Source of the DNA: Taeniopygia guttata
Lineage: Eukaryota > Chordata > Aves > Passeriformes > Estrildidae
Direction of reading: 5' to 3'
DNA: 64,000 nt
NCBI RefSeq assembly: GCF_048771995.1
Contig: NC_133043.1
Coordinates: forward strand, 8,822,501-8,886,500
Each line of letters opens with the position of its first letter. Position 1 is the stretch's first letter. The position numbers and the translations under genes are program-made. The notes under the pieces are model-generated. The model saw only the letters and a program-made list of their open reading frames with translations. It ran no database searches and was not told where the DNA came from. Below, one piece after another: positions 1 through 13,210 of this stretch.

Positions 1-3000
1 AGCAGGGAAATCACTGCTGTTCGTGTAGTGTTGTACAGTAAAGCTTTATCTCTTTTCTCCTCGTTGGGTTCTGTGAGATTGGAGACATCCTGTGAGATGT
101 TTGTGATTTCAGTGTTCTAGAGCCAGTGGTGCAAACTGCCCCCAGTGTGGTCTGGTCTGTCACAATCGGGTTTGCAGGCTTATGGGGTGCTTTGCACTGT
201 GCAAATGGGACAGGAATGAGTCAGAGATGTTCAACATTGGGATCAGAAACCATTTGCAAGTGTCTTCCTCTTGTGTGTGCATGTCCCGCTAGCAGCAAGG
301 AAGTGGGGACAACTTTGCAGTTACAGGAAAACGAGGAGAGTTCCCTTTTCTGTTAAATATTCTCTCTCTGAAGATCAGCCAGACTAAATACCTATCACTT
401 TTCTCTTCAATTCAAGATGTTGCTAGACATAAGTCAGTAAAAGCATTAAATAAACTAATCAAAAAATGCACTGATTAAAACCATCCCTCTGCAGGTGACA
501 AATCTCTGATAAGTATCATTGCAGTTCCTCAGTGGTAAATTAGTGGTTTAAATACCTTAAACAGTATTTTTTATATTGTAGAAAACTGAGCTCATGTCAC
601 ACTGAACCAAAATGTTGTTGGCTCTATGCACTGAAATTGCCTTGATTTGTACTGGGAAAGAAAAGATTCATTAATTTATCTTTATTTTAGTCCATGCTGC
701 TGGGTCTCCCCTTCTGGCCTTCCCCGGGGAGCCATCCCAAAATGAAATGGTGATAAGAGCTTTTGGAAGATCTGCATGTCTTTCCCACAAGCGAGAGTTA
801 AATGTAACATTTTAAATAAATAGATAAGAGCTGGGACAGCAAGTTCTGCATAGGTACAAACAGGGCTGAGGCAATTAAGAGCTTTGTGTGGAGACCGACC
901 AAATTCCTAATTGTGGCTGTGTCTGTATAACACAATGCACAATCATGAGGGCTGTGAGAGTGTGAGCAAGCTTTTTGTAGGCTGAATTAAGACATGTTTT
1001 AAAATCATTGGCCAAGAGCAGATGCATGGGAGCTGCGCTCTGACACTTACAGAGTAATTAGTCTGAACTGATAGGTGAAGTTGCTCAGTAAGAGATTGGA
1101 TCTTGTGGCACATCTTTTTTTTCCCTTTCTCAGGCCTTTCCATAACTGTCTTAAAGTGCTGCTATATCATCACATTGAACTTCTGATCTGATTTAGGGAG
1201 ACTGAGGCTTTTACTGTCCTGCAGCATAAGGCTGCTTTTTTTCTGGGGAAAAGTTAGGAGCTGTTAGCTATTTGAAAAACAATTTTCCACTTATCTTACA
1301 GCTACCAGTCTGGTTTTAATTCCTTGGATGGTTTCTTGCTTACCTCTGTTTCCCTTAACAGTATTACTTAATCCTAAGGCATCATCCTGAGCCTATTTAG
1401 TGCTAAAATCCATCATGCTTTTCTTATTTTTTTTCCTTTCTATTTTTTTTCTTAAGTTTCCCTACTGTTGATTCTTGTCCAGCTTCCACCGAGGCAGGAG
1501 GACAGTAGCCACCATAACCACTCTCTTGTATATTTGAGGCTGTTTCATATCTTCCCAATAGTCATATGCCAATATTCATATCCTGAAGAATAGAAAGAAG
1601 CGTTGAGGGATGGTTCCATGCTGCATCTCTTTAATACTCTGTCTTAGAGCAAGGTTAAAATTGTCTCTTCCTGTGACTCCTTTCTGTCAGACTGGTCACA
1701 GCTGCAAATTGCTACTTCATGTATATCCACCCCATAGGAAAAATCAATATGCAGCCTCATGTGCAGTTTTAAGATCTTTCTTTTTCGAATGGTTTGCTCT
1801 TTACTCACTGCATTCCCAGTTAAAGCATCTGGAAATGGTACTGCCTGCAATCTCAGTAAATTAGTCTGTAATATTCTGCAATATATTCAAATTACACTGA
1901 TATATTACTCTCTGTTTATGTAGTAGGGATTTAGAGATGCCTGATTCTCCCTTCCACTATGTTCTATTAGAATTGGTTAAATAGGTACAAATCTAGCAAA
2001 ATATTGACTTAAAGCTATGGTGAACCTTGCAAAGCCCTGATTCTAGGAAATTGGCCTCCTGTTATCTCTGATTTCATGCTTTTTCCATCTGTCTCAAAAT
2101 GAAGAGATTAGGGCTGATCCTAGCTATGTGTGTGAGGCAGATTATGGTAATCTTATTATTCTGATCTCATTACATTTAATCTCTAGATTTGAAAATGTCC
2201 TGGCTTTAACCCTTTCTTCAACAGCTACAAAAAAAGTAATGAAAAAAGGTGTTTGAGGTGTGTTCTACAAATGTCAGATTAAATGTTTATTTTATCCTGA
2301 AATAGTAAAGCACTCTGAGACTTTGCTACTTGGAATCATACACTTTGGTGGTGGTAGTTTGTTGTTTGGGACATTTCATTGGTTGGATTTGTTTTGGGTT
2401 TTTTTGTTTGCTTGGGGTATTTTGTCTTAACAGGCAGTCAAAAAATGATGGGTAAATCAACTCAATCCTTTTGAGTTACAAAGGATGCAATTCACATATG
2501 ACAACAAATTAGTAGTGGATATTACAGTGCAGAAGATTGGGAAATTCTTAGTTCCCAGTAGGTCAGAATTATTTTATTTACTAGCTTTTCTGAAACAAAA
2601 TAGGATTTTCCAGAGTTTTGTCTCAGTGTTTGACACACAAGAATATAAAACTTCATGGAGTCTCTCATCTTCTTACAAGAACATGGAAGTTAATGCAAAA
2701 TGCTGGAAAGTATGTAGCTGGGTAGTTAAGATGCAGAAGAAACAAATTGAGCACAAAATTCCCTGGTTTTTCCTTATGTACAGCTTCATTCTGGTTAGTG
2801 GCAAGTCATTTCAGTTTTAACTGTCTGTAAAGGGTTAATTCTGTAGTTTGTGACAGAGGAGACTTCTGCACTGGACTAACATGTTTTACTGAGCAAACAT
2901 TGTCAGGTGGACTTTGAAGATTACAAGAGCTCTTTGTTTGAAACCTGGGAAGGAAGGTCTGCCCTCTCTACACTGTTTTGGGCATCAATTATGAAACAAG

Positions 3001-6000
3001 GGGTATTGCTTCTTTAGGTCTGGAAATGAAAAGAAAGCAAAAGGACAGCTGCTGCTGGTGGGAGGTAAAAAGCAAATGTCATTTTCTGTCTTTAAAAGAT
3101 TGGTATTTTATTGTAACTCCTTTTTGAATGGATTCATGGGATAATTGAGATTTTATTGTACTACACTGATAGAGTTCTGGATTAGATAGTGTAGAGAATT
3201 TTTAAAAAGCATTTGGATATTACTCTGAGTATTCTACTGGTTATATTTGAACATGGAGCATATTTGCTAGTTCCCATTCTGAAGCTACATTTGGAGAAAG
3301 AGATGTAATAGTGCTTTGAGGCTGGGATAGGAAGAAGCAAGTTCTTGTCCTCCTGTGTTTGGTCTGTCATTTTTATAGGTAATCTAAACGGTGCCTTTCT
3401 GTACAGTGGTGTTTATTGTTACACCAGGTTTTGAGAGAATCTGCAATGCTGGAATAACTGAAGTTGCTGCCTGGAACTCCAGCTGGTTGGTGTGTCTGAC
3501 TCTAACCAGGCCTTATTTTTTTGTGCAGTACAGGGACCATTTGAGTTTCTCCTCTAGTTGTAATTCCTGTTCTCTGTGGAAACAGAATTCACCCAAGTAA
3601 TGGAACTTCACTGAGACTGAGCATGTTGGAAAAAATGGAGCCGTTGAAAATGATGTATGTTTGTTTTTTGCTTTCACTCTGACCTGTCTTGACATACTCC
3701 TCAAACACTTGGGCCAGCATAGCATGGGGATAGAGAGTAAGAGTTGAGAATTAATAGCTGGAGGGAAGAAAATACAGGGAGAAGCTGAACTTAGCTCTGT
3801 CACAAACTCTGCTTGTGGAGTTGTGTCTTGGGGACATGGCTGAGCTTTACAGACCGGACACTCTGTGTGAAGTGTCACTCGTGCTGTGGTAGCACAGACG
3901 TTCCTAGAGTTGCACTGTGAACTGGACAAGGGTTTGCTGGGATTTAGGTTTGGTTTTGTTGTGGGTTTGTGTTTGGGGTTTTCTTGTGTTCAGTGGCTTT
4001 TTTTTGTTTTGGCTTGGTTTTTTGGACTTGAGTGGGAGTTTACTTTCTTTGTAAGGTTGTTTTGATTTGATAGAAAGTAGTTGTGCTGGGTGCACTCCCA
4101 TGCAAGCTGGATCAGCCACCCCAAGCTGATGTGGATGGCAGTCTCCATTCCTGCCCTGGGGCTGTGCATTTGGGCAAGTCTCACAATGGCAAAGCAGCCC
4201 TTTCTTTTTGTAACTTGAGGTGGTTTTTTTTTTCTGCAGTTCTCAAGAGCTCTTTAAAAACTTGTCTAACCAAAAATGCTACTTCTATTGTGCATTCGCA
4301 CTGGGTGGTGATGGTTGTTTTGCTTTAAGTGCTGAGTTGCTGGCAGTGTTTTAATATATTTTTAGATAACAGTGAAGTATTTGTTTTTTCAAATGAGAGG
4401 TAGGAAATTGCAAAGAATAAAGAATTGCATGAGCTGGCTCAGTGATAGCAAGCCTATTCCATTTGGGGTAGTGGAGGAGGAAAGGGGAATAGATGGTGAG
4501 GTAAGAGCTGTTGCTGTGACACTCCCCCAGTAATAACTTCAGCAAGGAGCTGTCAAGGGTGGAAGGAAAAATAAAGATGTTGAGAATTCGTTGACTTTGA
4601 CACTTGATAATGAATCATATCTCCTCTGTTCTAAGGGGAGGATAATTCAAATAAGCACCAGTGAACCCTTCGTGTGGCAAATACAAAGCTTTTCTTCTTT
4701 TCTCCCCTGAACTTGGTTCTTGGCAAAGCAGAGCGTAGATTTCAGTCTCTTTGAGGCAGGGCTTGGCTCTGTCAACAAGATCCGTAAGACTCCTGCACAA
4801 AATTGTAGCAAACAGAATTGTTGAAGCCCTGGATTGATGAGGCAAATCTTTAATTTGTGGTGTCTCTTGGTGTAAGGCAGCTGCAGTAAGCCTTGCATCT
4901 GAACGCCTCATATAGCCTGGAGATTGGATGATGGTTTTTCATAACACAGTAGAAAAGTAATGAGGCTTTCTAGATTACTTTAAATACTATTTTCTGATCT
5001 AACTTTCACTAGTTATTCTTTTCCATTTTGTGTGTGAAGACTTCGTAATAAAAATATTTGTCCTTACATCCTACAAGCATTTATATAATTTTGTTTTCCA
5101 TCAATAAGCCTGGGAAATTTTATGGCCCCAGCCAGATTATGCTTTTCCAAAGGTGCAGGTGCAACTGTGGTTGCCCATCCTAACAACAACAGGAAAATGT
5201 ATTTTTATAAATTTAATTATATATTTATTATCTTAAAATATATTCTATTGAAACATGTATTTTATAGGTATGTATTTAAAGAGGCTTCTTTGCACAGACT
5301 GACAGTAGTTGATGGAGGGGTTTTCAGACCCTGTGTAGGAGCTCTTGACACTTGGATCTTTTAGCACTTTGCAGCAATTGCTCAAAAAATGGTGTGTGGT
5401 CCTTTTAAAAGGAATTTTCATTTTTCGCCTTAAAATGAAATTTCAACACCCTTTGTTTCACTCTTCTCAGTATGATGGGGACTGAAATGCATGGATGGGG
5501 AGGTCAGGATGTATATTGAAATTGGGGAAAATGCAGTTCAAATACGTGGTGATAATACTATTCTTAGATCACTGAGGCTGTAAAAACTTTTTTAGAGCTA
5601 AAAGGAAACGGCAACTTGATCTTCATTGGCCAGTGATGAGTCTTTGCAGGTGGGGCCTGACCTGGGTGGCGGTGACTTTTGGGGCAGCTCTGTCAGGGTA
5701 GTGAAACCTGGGCTTTCCCTTCGTATGCAAATTGCAGAGTATGCCCCGGGGACAGGCAGAAAAGTCCATGTGGGTCTTAGGTGTGAAAGAAATTAGTAAA
5801 TCAAATTGTGATTGTTCAGTTGCTACAGGGAGGTTATTGAAGTTAGCACTCACACATGTTATGTATCTAAAAGGTGTGAGGTTTGTGCACATGTAATTTC
5901 CATCACCATAAAGCCCTGCTTTCTCCTGTGTGCAATTTTGCATTGTGTGTAGGATGGAAGGGATGAGTTTTGCTCTGCACCTGGGTGATGTAACCTGTAA

Positions 6001-7586
6001 AGAATTAAATTTGTCAGAAGGACCAGCAGCTGTCATTGTTGACAGTATAGAGCACAAAAAGAGACTTGATGGATGAGCCCACCAGCATTTCTTGTGTGTC
6101 CCTGAACTTTTGAGCTGTTTCATGCATGAAGTCTGAGCTTTTTCTATCTATGCTGCAGAAATCTTTAGATGTGTCTTGCCAACATCCATTAGCTTGACCT
6201 GGCTGGCTGACATGAAGGTATGGCTGACCTGACTCTCCATCTTTATCCATTAAAGGTCCCAACTTGTATACAGTTTGAAAAAAAAACAGTCTTAACACTT
6301 GTGCAAATAAGCCTGTCATCAGAAAACACAGATACATCCTAGGTCTCAGCTGAGTCACTTGCTCCTGCTTCCCCAATTCCCTTCCTCGTACTTGCAGTCA
6401 GTGAGTTCTGATTTTTTGTTGCCCCAGAGAAGGACTACCCACGTGCTCCTTCTTGGGCTCTTGTCCCTTTCTTCCCCTAATTTGTTGTGTTTAAATCTTC
6501 GAGCAAGTGGAACTGTTCTTGCATGTGTACATTTAGAGGTGGATTGCTGCAAGAATTTTGGAGAAGCCTTTTGTGTCCTTTGAAACTGGAACCAAGGGTG
6601 TTTGCGTCATGGCAGTGCCCACTCCAGCAGTCCTGCCCTGTTCCTTTCCTTCCTGTCTCCTCTGTTGCTTCGCTCCCAGAGCTGTGCCTTGCACTTTCTG
6701 TGGAGCCAAGCAAGGAGGTGAGAAATACAGCACTTCCCTAAACTCTTCTGCACATCAGCGTGGGGAGCTAAGCAGGTGCCTGGGGAGCACAGGTGGGAGG
6801 GTGCAGCCATTGCATAAACCAATCAGTATTAAATAAGAATATATGCTAGTAGAATCCTAAAGCTTTTAAAATTTTAAAACCAGTTTTAAAACCTAAAATT
6901 TTAAAACCCAATGAAGCAAAGTTGAGGTTTTTATTGCTGTTAACTTGTCTGCAGTGTAAAATGAATGCGTACTGAGTACTGTAATAAAACAGTTTAAACA
7001 AAACCAGGCATATAGAGAAAAAAAATTTAAAGGTTATCTGTCTTGTAAATGTATGCCAATTGTTCTGTAAGCCTTTTTGCCCCCCCCTCCACTTACTTAC
7101 ATTACTGTCATTAATAGGACAAATCTGCCTGTTTTGATCTTTGGAAACATGTTGGACCCTTTGCCCGTGCATTTGCAATAGCCTTTTCACTGGAAAAAAA
7201 ACAGAGCAGCTGCAGCTCAAGTTAATATGCTTCCTTTGGACACAAAACCTTAAAGTTGGTACTTTGAACTCATGGAAGTTTTTTTTTAAAGGCCTTTGTG
7301 GGGTTGTACCTTTTCTTAGCGTGTTTTTAAAATGCAGCAACTTACGTTTCTAATTGTACTTCCCACAGAAACGTAGTTGGGGTTTGGACAACCTTTACAT
7401 TCTTTTCCTTAATTTTTGCTTTGTAGCAAGCAGCGTTGGTATGTGGCTTGCTCCTTACCAGATTGTCTGGTGATCGGTGCAAAGCATGTATGTTTTTTCT
7501 TTTAACTTTTTCCAGGTTTTCTAAGTACATCATGTTGTTAGTCACTCCTACTTACCAGTGCATCCTGGGTTATCAATCCTGGTTGT

Positions 7587-7720
7587 CATAGAATCATTGA
7601 ATATCCTGAGTTGGAAGGGACCCACAAGGATCATGGAATCCAGCTCCTGACCCTGCACGGGACAACTCCAAGAGTCACAGCAGGTGCCTGAGGACATGGT
7701 CCAAAGCTCCTTGAGCTGTG
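7587..7720 (-). mobile_element. CR1 LINE 3' fragment, antisense
   Basis: The block opens with catagaatcattgaat, the reverse complement of the short-repeat 3' end of avian CR1. It continues with the typical ttggaagggaccc and aaggatcatggaatcc segments. It is a 5'-truncated copy on the minus strand within the GRB2 intron. The inner edge is approximate. Confidence 0.85.
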
Positions 7721-10700
7721 TCCACTGTCATTGTCAGTCTGTTTACAAGCAGAGTGACCTCATTTATGTGACACCTCCTGTCATCAAGAGTTGAAGACAT
7801 ATGAAAAGAGGAAGGTGTTCAACAAGGATCAAAGAACTGTCAGAGTTGTAGGCAGAAATAATCAACTGCACCAATGCAGGACAGGGATTAACTCGTTTGG
7901 TATCAGTTCCTCTAAAAATACCCCGAACATTACAGTGGAAAATTGGTTGAAATCACAGTGATTTCATATTGAGCTGTTCAGACAGGACTGTAATACCTGC
8001 CCACCATGCAAAGTAATTCTTCCACTCGGTGCATGTGAGGCTGTGGCTGGGGAGTACTGTACATTGATGTCCACAGGGCTGCTGCAAAACTGCCCTCTGG
8101 TCACATAGCCTAAATTTCTGATCAAAGATTAAGTCCAGGTTGTCCCACTAATAATAATCATCATTCCTCCCACTCAGCTTTTCCAGCACTGGAGTCGAGG
8201 TGTCTTATGTAGTGTGGTATTTTTACAGGATGCCAAGTGTTCATAATTAGTTTTCCTCCCTTAAAGCATCCTGTTGGACTTTACCTGCTGTTACTTACGT
8301 ACATCACAGGCCCTCTGTTGTTTACAAGCATTAGAATGGTTGTAATGGAGAATGTCCTACATGAAGCAGTTGCTGGATGTCACTCCAAAAATAACTATTC
8401 CTGTCTGGTTAAAAGTGATACATAAATTGTTGAGTTTCTGTGCTAGGGAAAGCAGTAATTAAGAGTGAAAGTACTGGAGTGGAGTGTTGAGTTTGGTGGT
8501 TTCTTGGGCAGTGAAGTGTAGCAGAGGTAATGGTACACACCCTCTATTTAGAACAGAAAGAACAACTGTCCTAATTTCAGCATTTTTTCTTTCATTCTTC
8601 ATGGAGTAATTTTGAGAATTTTATATCTGTAGAAATTTGGGGTACCAAGCATGAAGTGATCAAGGGCTGGTTGTTAGTGGTGAACTATCCTGTGCTTCGT
8701 GCACACCTTCCCGTGTCCTCCAGTGAATGTTTTGGTCCTTGTCTGTGGTGTGTTCAAAGGCAACTTGTGGGACGGCCAGACGGGAGCTCTGCCTTCTGAT
8801 CCTGCCTCTGCTTTATAAATAGAGGCATTGTCCTGTCTCTGGTGTATCTGCTTCCTCCTGAGGTGGTGAGAAATACAATCTCCAGGGTTGCATTTTAGTG
8901 GGAGATAGCAGGACAAAGTAGGACGCATGCAAATAGAAGTAGGAACTGCTGGGTATTCAAGTAGAATTGTTATGCAAAGCAGGTTACAGAATGGATTTTG
9001 CAAGCTGTGAATGTCTGACCTATAGGCTGTCAGGCATGTGTATTTCCCCAGGGTATTTTCAATTTTACTGTAGTGATCAGCTTCATTTGTATTGTAAAGC
9101 TCTAAAAGGACAAGCACATGCTATGATTGCTTGTTGTTCTTCATTACCTTTTTCAGTTTTTGATGCACACTATCAAGTCCTGGCTTACAACTGAGCCAGC
9201 ACAATGAGAGAAGTGCAGAAAGTGAGAAATGTATAATTTGGATATGCTTTGCAAACTGCCACAAACCCACTGCTGATATTTCTGCTGTTTCTCCATTAAG
9301 CTCAAAAACAATTCTGAAACACTCTCATTGGAGTGTTTAATAGTTCTTTTTTATTATTTTCTGCTAGTGACTTTCAACTTTCATCCCTCAGAGTTTATGC
9401 CAAGACCTCTTACAAAAGACTCAGAATTCATGAAAGGTCTGAAAGGTTGTAGTTGGTTGTACTTGGATAAATATATGATAACAGATGTGTTTTATGCTTG
9501 GTGTCCGTGTTGCTAAACTTGAAGTTGCAGTTTGAAACAGCCCTTTTAAGATGGCCTGGAATTTATAGCACTGGTGTTAGCAGCAGATATAGGAATAGAA
9601 ACCAGGAGACCTTACTCTGACCTGTAGGTAAAAAGACTTCTTTCAAAAGTTTTCTTCTCAAAATTGAGGGTTTATTTAGGTGCTTAAGGCAATATGTGCT
9701 CTGTTCGGTATGTACACATGTGCATATATGCACTTGGGTTGTTTTGGGGTCTGGTTTTGGATTTTGAACCTTTCCCAGACAGAGTAGGTTTGACCTCAGA
9801 ATTCAAGGCTGTTTTCTTTCCTTGGGGAAAAAAGAGGGAGGATTGCATAGAGCTCTCTAGTCTTCAGCACATCACCTCTTCTTCAGTTTGTGCTTCACCA
9901 ATGGTGGTTTTGCTGGCATCCTGTTTAATCTTAAATTAAGCAATTCTAAATAAAACCACAGTGAATAACTCCTTCACAGGCAAATGCCCATCCCTACTAA
10001 TACCTGAGTGAATTAATCCACGCTGCACAACACAAAACAGACCAAATGCTGTGCTCTTCAGGGCTTCCAAATTTGGTCTGGATTGGGTTTGAGATTAAGG
10101 AAGGATGTTTTGTCTTCTGTTTCCGTGATAACATCCTGAGCACTACAGCTCGTTATAAAAGGCTGCTGGTCCTGGTCTTTAGTCACTGTAAACTAACCCT
10201 TGGTCTTTTGGGGAAAAACAACACTCCCCTTCCTCTTTTTAAGAAATTGCACTTGTGAATCCCTGAGCATTCTGCCCTCCACATATTGGGGCCAAGCTGT
10301 GGAACTCAAGCTGTGCTAACAAGCTTCTTACTGGTTTGCACTCCATTTTGATCAGGCACTGGAATGAAACTGCATTCCTTGCAGCATCAAATGTTGAAGT
10401 AATCCTTACATTATGGAGTTTGTCAGAATTAGTGTTTACTTAAGTACCATAAAAGTTGCTGGATATAAAATTAATCTCATTTCTGAGTCCCTGCTGTTTC
10501 AGAAACACTTGGGGGTCTTTGAGGTGTGGAAAGCCTAATTAGAATGTGAGCTGTAGCTACTTCAAGCTCTGTAAAGTGGTTTTTATTTGAGTTGTAAAAT
10601 CACTAATACTTATTTTTTGCTTCAGGCTGCCATGCTTTCTGTTAGGGAGATTTTCCATCAACCTTTTTGAAAACAGGTTATTTGTGGTATCTACAGCTTA

Positions 10701-12775
10701 ACCTTTATAAAGATGATGGTAGTAGGAGGACTAATTTGAAGGCAATTCTGTAGTCACTGGGGCTGACTGCTCTCTATCCACCACAAGAGCAGAGGCAGAA
10801 CTGGCACATTTGTTATATTACCTCCATGTGTTTGTGCTAGGGGAAGCTTCCTACCCAGGAATGCAAGACGTGTAGTGAAGTTTCTTGAACTTGATTGATT
10901 CCTTCCACGATCTCTATTAGACATTTTGGAGCTCACTGCAGTATACTTCAAAATACTGGGTTTTTCCTCCCATCTTTGTGCCACATGAACCAAAAAAGGT
11001 GATCCATAGGGAATGAGAATTGTTGTCTAGATTGGTTTTTTTACTTCTCTTTTTCCTATTATACTTAATAAAAAAACTCTTCACAGTTGAAGACTTTTGC
11101 CACAGGGGACATGGTAGTGCCAGACTGGCAAGGCTTGGGAGGAAGGGTAAGTTAGTCTGTGCTGAGTTCTGTCCTTGGGGCTAAGACTTGACGTACCTCA
11201 GCTAACATAAAGTTGTGTCAAGTGTTCTTGTGTTACCTACAAAAATATATAAAAGGTGGTTTTGTAAAAGGTTGAATGCTAATTCCTTCTCCAGTCCTCT
11301 CTTTGGAATTTTCTTTGTTACAACAGATTTTACTGTGCTTGCCAGCCAGTGCAGCTGTGGATTTCTTGATGACTTTAGTCGGTGCTGCTATGGATTTGAG
11401 TTTGGCATGGTGAATTACATGGAATTGTAGTGACAACTTGTCTTTATCTCATGCAGTTAAAAATAACATCATTTCTTGTAATCTTACCTAGCTACTTCTC
11501 CCTATCAACCCTTTCAGAAGTTTAGGGTAATTCTGAATTTATCTGCAAGTGTTTATATTGCACAAACCTCCAGTGGTGAGTAGTTTTGTGCAGCAGATAT
11601 GGAGGGCAATATTATTTAGGGTTTGGAAAGAGAAGCTTCTATCCTAGAGTGGCCTTGTCCTGTGACCTTATTGTTGGTTTGTTGTCTCAGCTTTGTAATG
11701 TATTTTCCTTTGGAGGAGTTTCTAGGATCCTTCAAGATGAATGGATGTAACTCAGACATAATTTCTTTGCAAAGAAACTGGTGACAGCAGTTGGTAATCC
11801 AGACACCAGCCTTCTGCTTTGAAAAGCTTCAGAATTTCCTCTCCTGCACTCTGTTTCCAGCTGCTTGGCTGTTGTGGTAAAAGGCTTTGGGTGTGCATGT
11901 GCAAAGTCTCTGTGTGTTGAAGCAGCACTGTCACTTCAGATAAGGCTTCTGACAAAAGCACCACTGAGGTGTGGGGAAGAAAGATCCCTGGACTTCATTG
12001 TGGTGGACAGACTTTCTGAATTACTTTGAGTTTGTGTTTTGTGCTCTTCTTGTGCCTTTAAAAATCTGTGGGTGGAAGAAGTGTTTCTATAGTGATAACG
12101 GGAATTGGGGAGAGTGAGAATAAAAACCTGTATCCATAACACATTACTGCATTATAGAGCAATCTACATCCATTATTTAGGTATTATATTATAATACTTG
12201 GTAGCTGAGTGCAATTTAAGGAACAATCTTTCTCTAGCTGTTTTCAGTAATACTTGCTCAGTGGTTGTTAAGCATTTCCACAGCTTCTTATGTCTACCTA
12301 GAGAACAAGTATGCACAGTCTTAAAAGATGTCCAAATGTGGTACTGTAGACTTTGTTCTGAAAAATGTGGATATTTTGCATTTCCTATGTGTTATGATAA
12401 ATTGAATTTAAGGAAAAGCCTAAAATATTTCAGCAGTTACGTGATCTTGAGTCACCCTAATTGTCCAATGTATCTTTATGTAGTGAAAGTTTGCAGTTAA
12501 AATTAACTCTTCTCTGTGTGATGAGTAAATCAAGAAAAGGAAAACTAATTTGGCCTAGTCTGAGTCACAGTGCATTTTGATGGGCAGTTTTCCACAGGTT
12601 TCCTTGAGATGCCATTCCTGCCTCACAACCACCCTGGTGACACACAGCCAGAGGCAGGAGGATTCATTTGTTCAACATGAGGATGAGACAAGAGCTGCAG
12701 ATAACCACGCCATGTCTTGGGTTGTCTTTGCAACAATTTGACTATCCTGTGGTGGCATTTACAATAAATTTGCAG

Positions 12776-13210
12776 ATGTGTGAAATGACACATCATGTTT
12801 TAAAATTTTAAAAGGCTTATTGAACCACAGCAAGGGACTGAATAAGGAGAAAGGGACAGTGCTGGGTGCTTAGCTGCAGTCAGAGGCACACTGCCCACAC
12901 CTGTGACAACCCCAGTACATGTTTTTGGTAAGCCAACCCCAATATATGCTGTTGGTAAGCCAGCCCAAATACATGCTATTGGTAAGCCAGCCCCCTGGGA
13001 AGCTGACCCTCCCCACACTTGTGCAGATGTCATTCTTCAGACCCAGCTCCTCCTTCGTTCCCCCTCTCAGAGTCTGTACAGTCCTTTGTGCTCAAACTCT
13101 TCTGATGGTTGGAGATCAACTTTCAACATTACAAAACTTATATATAAAAGAACCAGATCTGAACAGATCTTCTTACATTCAACATTTGCAAGAGCCAATA
13201 TTACACTATC
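12776..13210 (-). mobile_element. LTR-like block with 27 bp internal tandem repeats (fossil)
   Basis: Read on the minus strand, this block has a TATA-like run (complement of about 13,139-13,149) about 330 bp upstream of a ttcaataagc segment resembling an LTR poly(A) region (complement of about 12,811-12,820). A 27 bp unit is repeated three times between them. No retroviral coding region adjoins it, so if it is an LTR it is solitary. Neither end nor a target-site duplication could be fixed, and the family is uncertain. Confidence 0.4.
12907..12993. repeat. 27 bp unit, about three tandem copies
   Basis: The string ggtaagcca recurs at 12,927, 12,954 and 12,981, an exact 27 bp period. The intervening bases are similar but not identical between copies. 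The array sits inside the LTR-like block, where such arrays often fall in the U3 region. Confidence 0.85.

Noticed and set aside
3925-4045. GT-rich tract as a possible regulatory or structural element
   Set aside because: It is irregular low-complexity sequence common in bird introns, without a fixed unit or known motif.
6860-6910. Palindromic ttttaaaa-type tract as a hairpin RNA
   Set aside because: It is short, AT-only and low-complexity. The pairing is a by-product of composition rather than a precursor-like hairpin.
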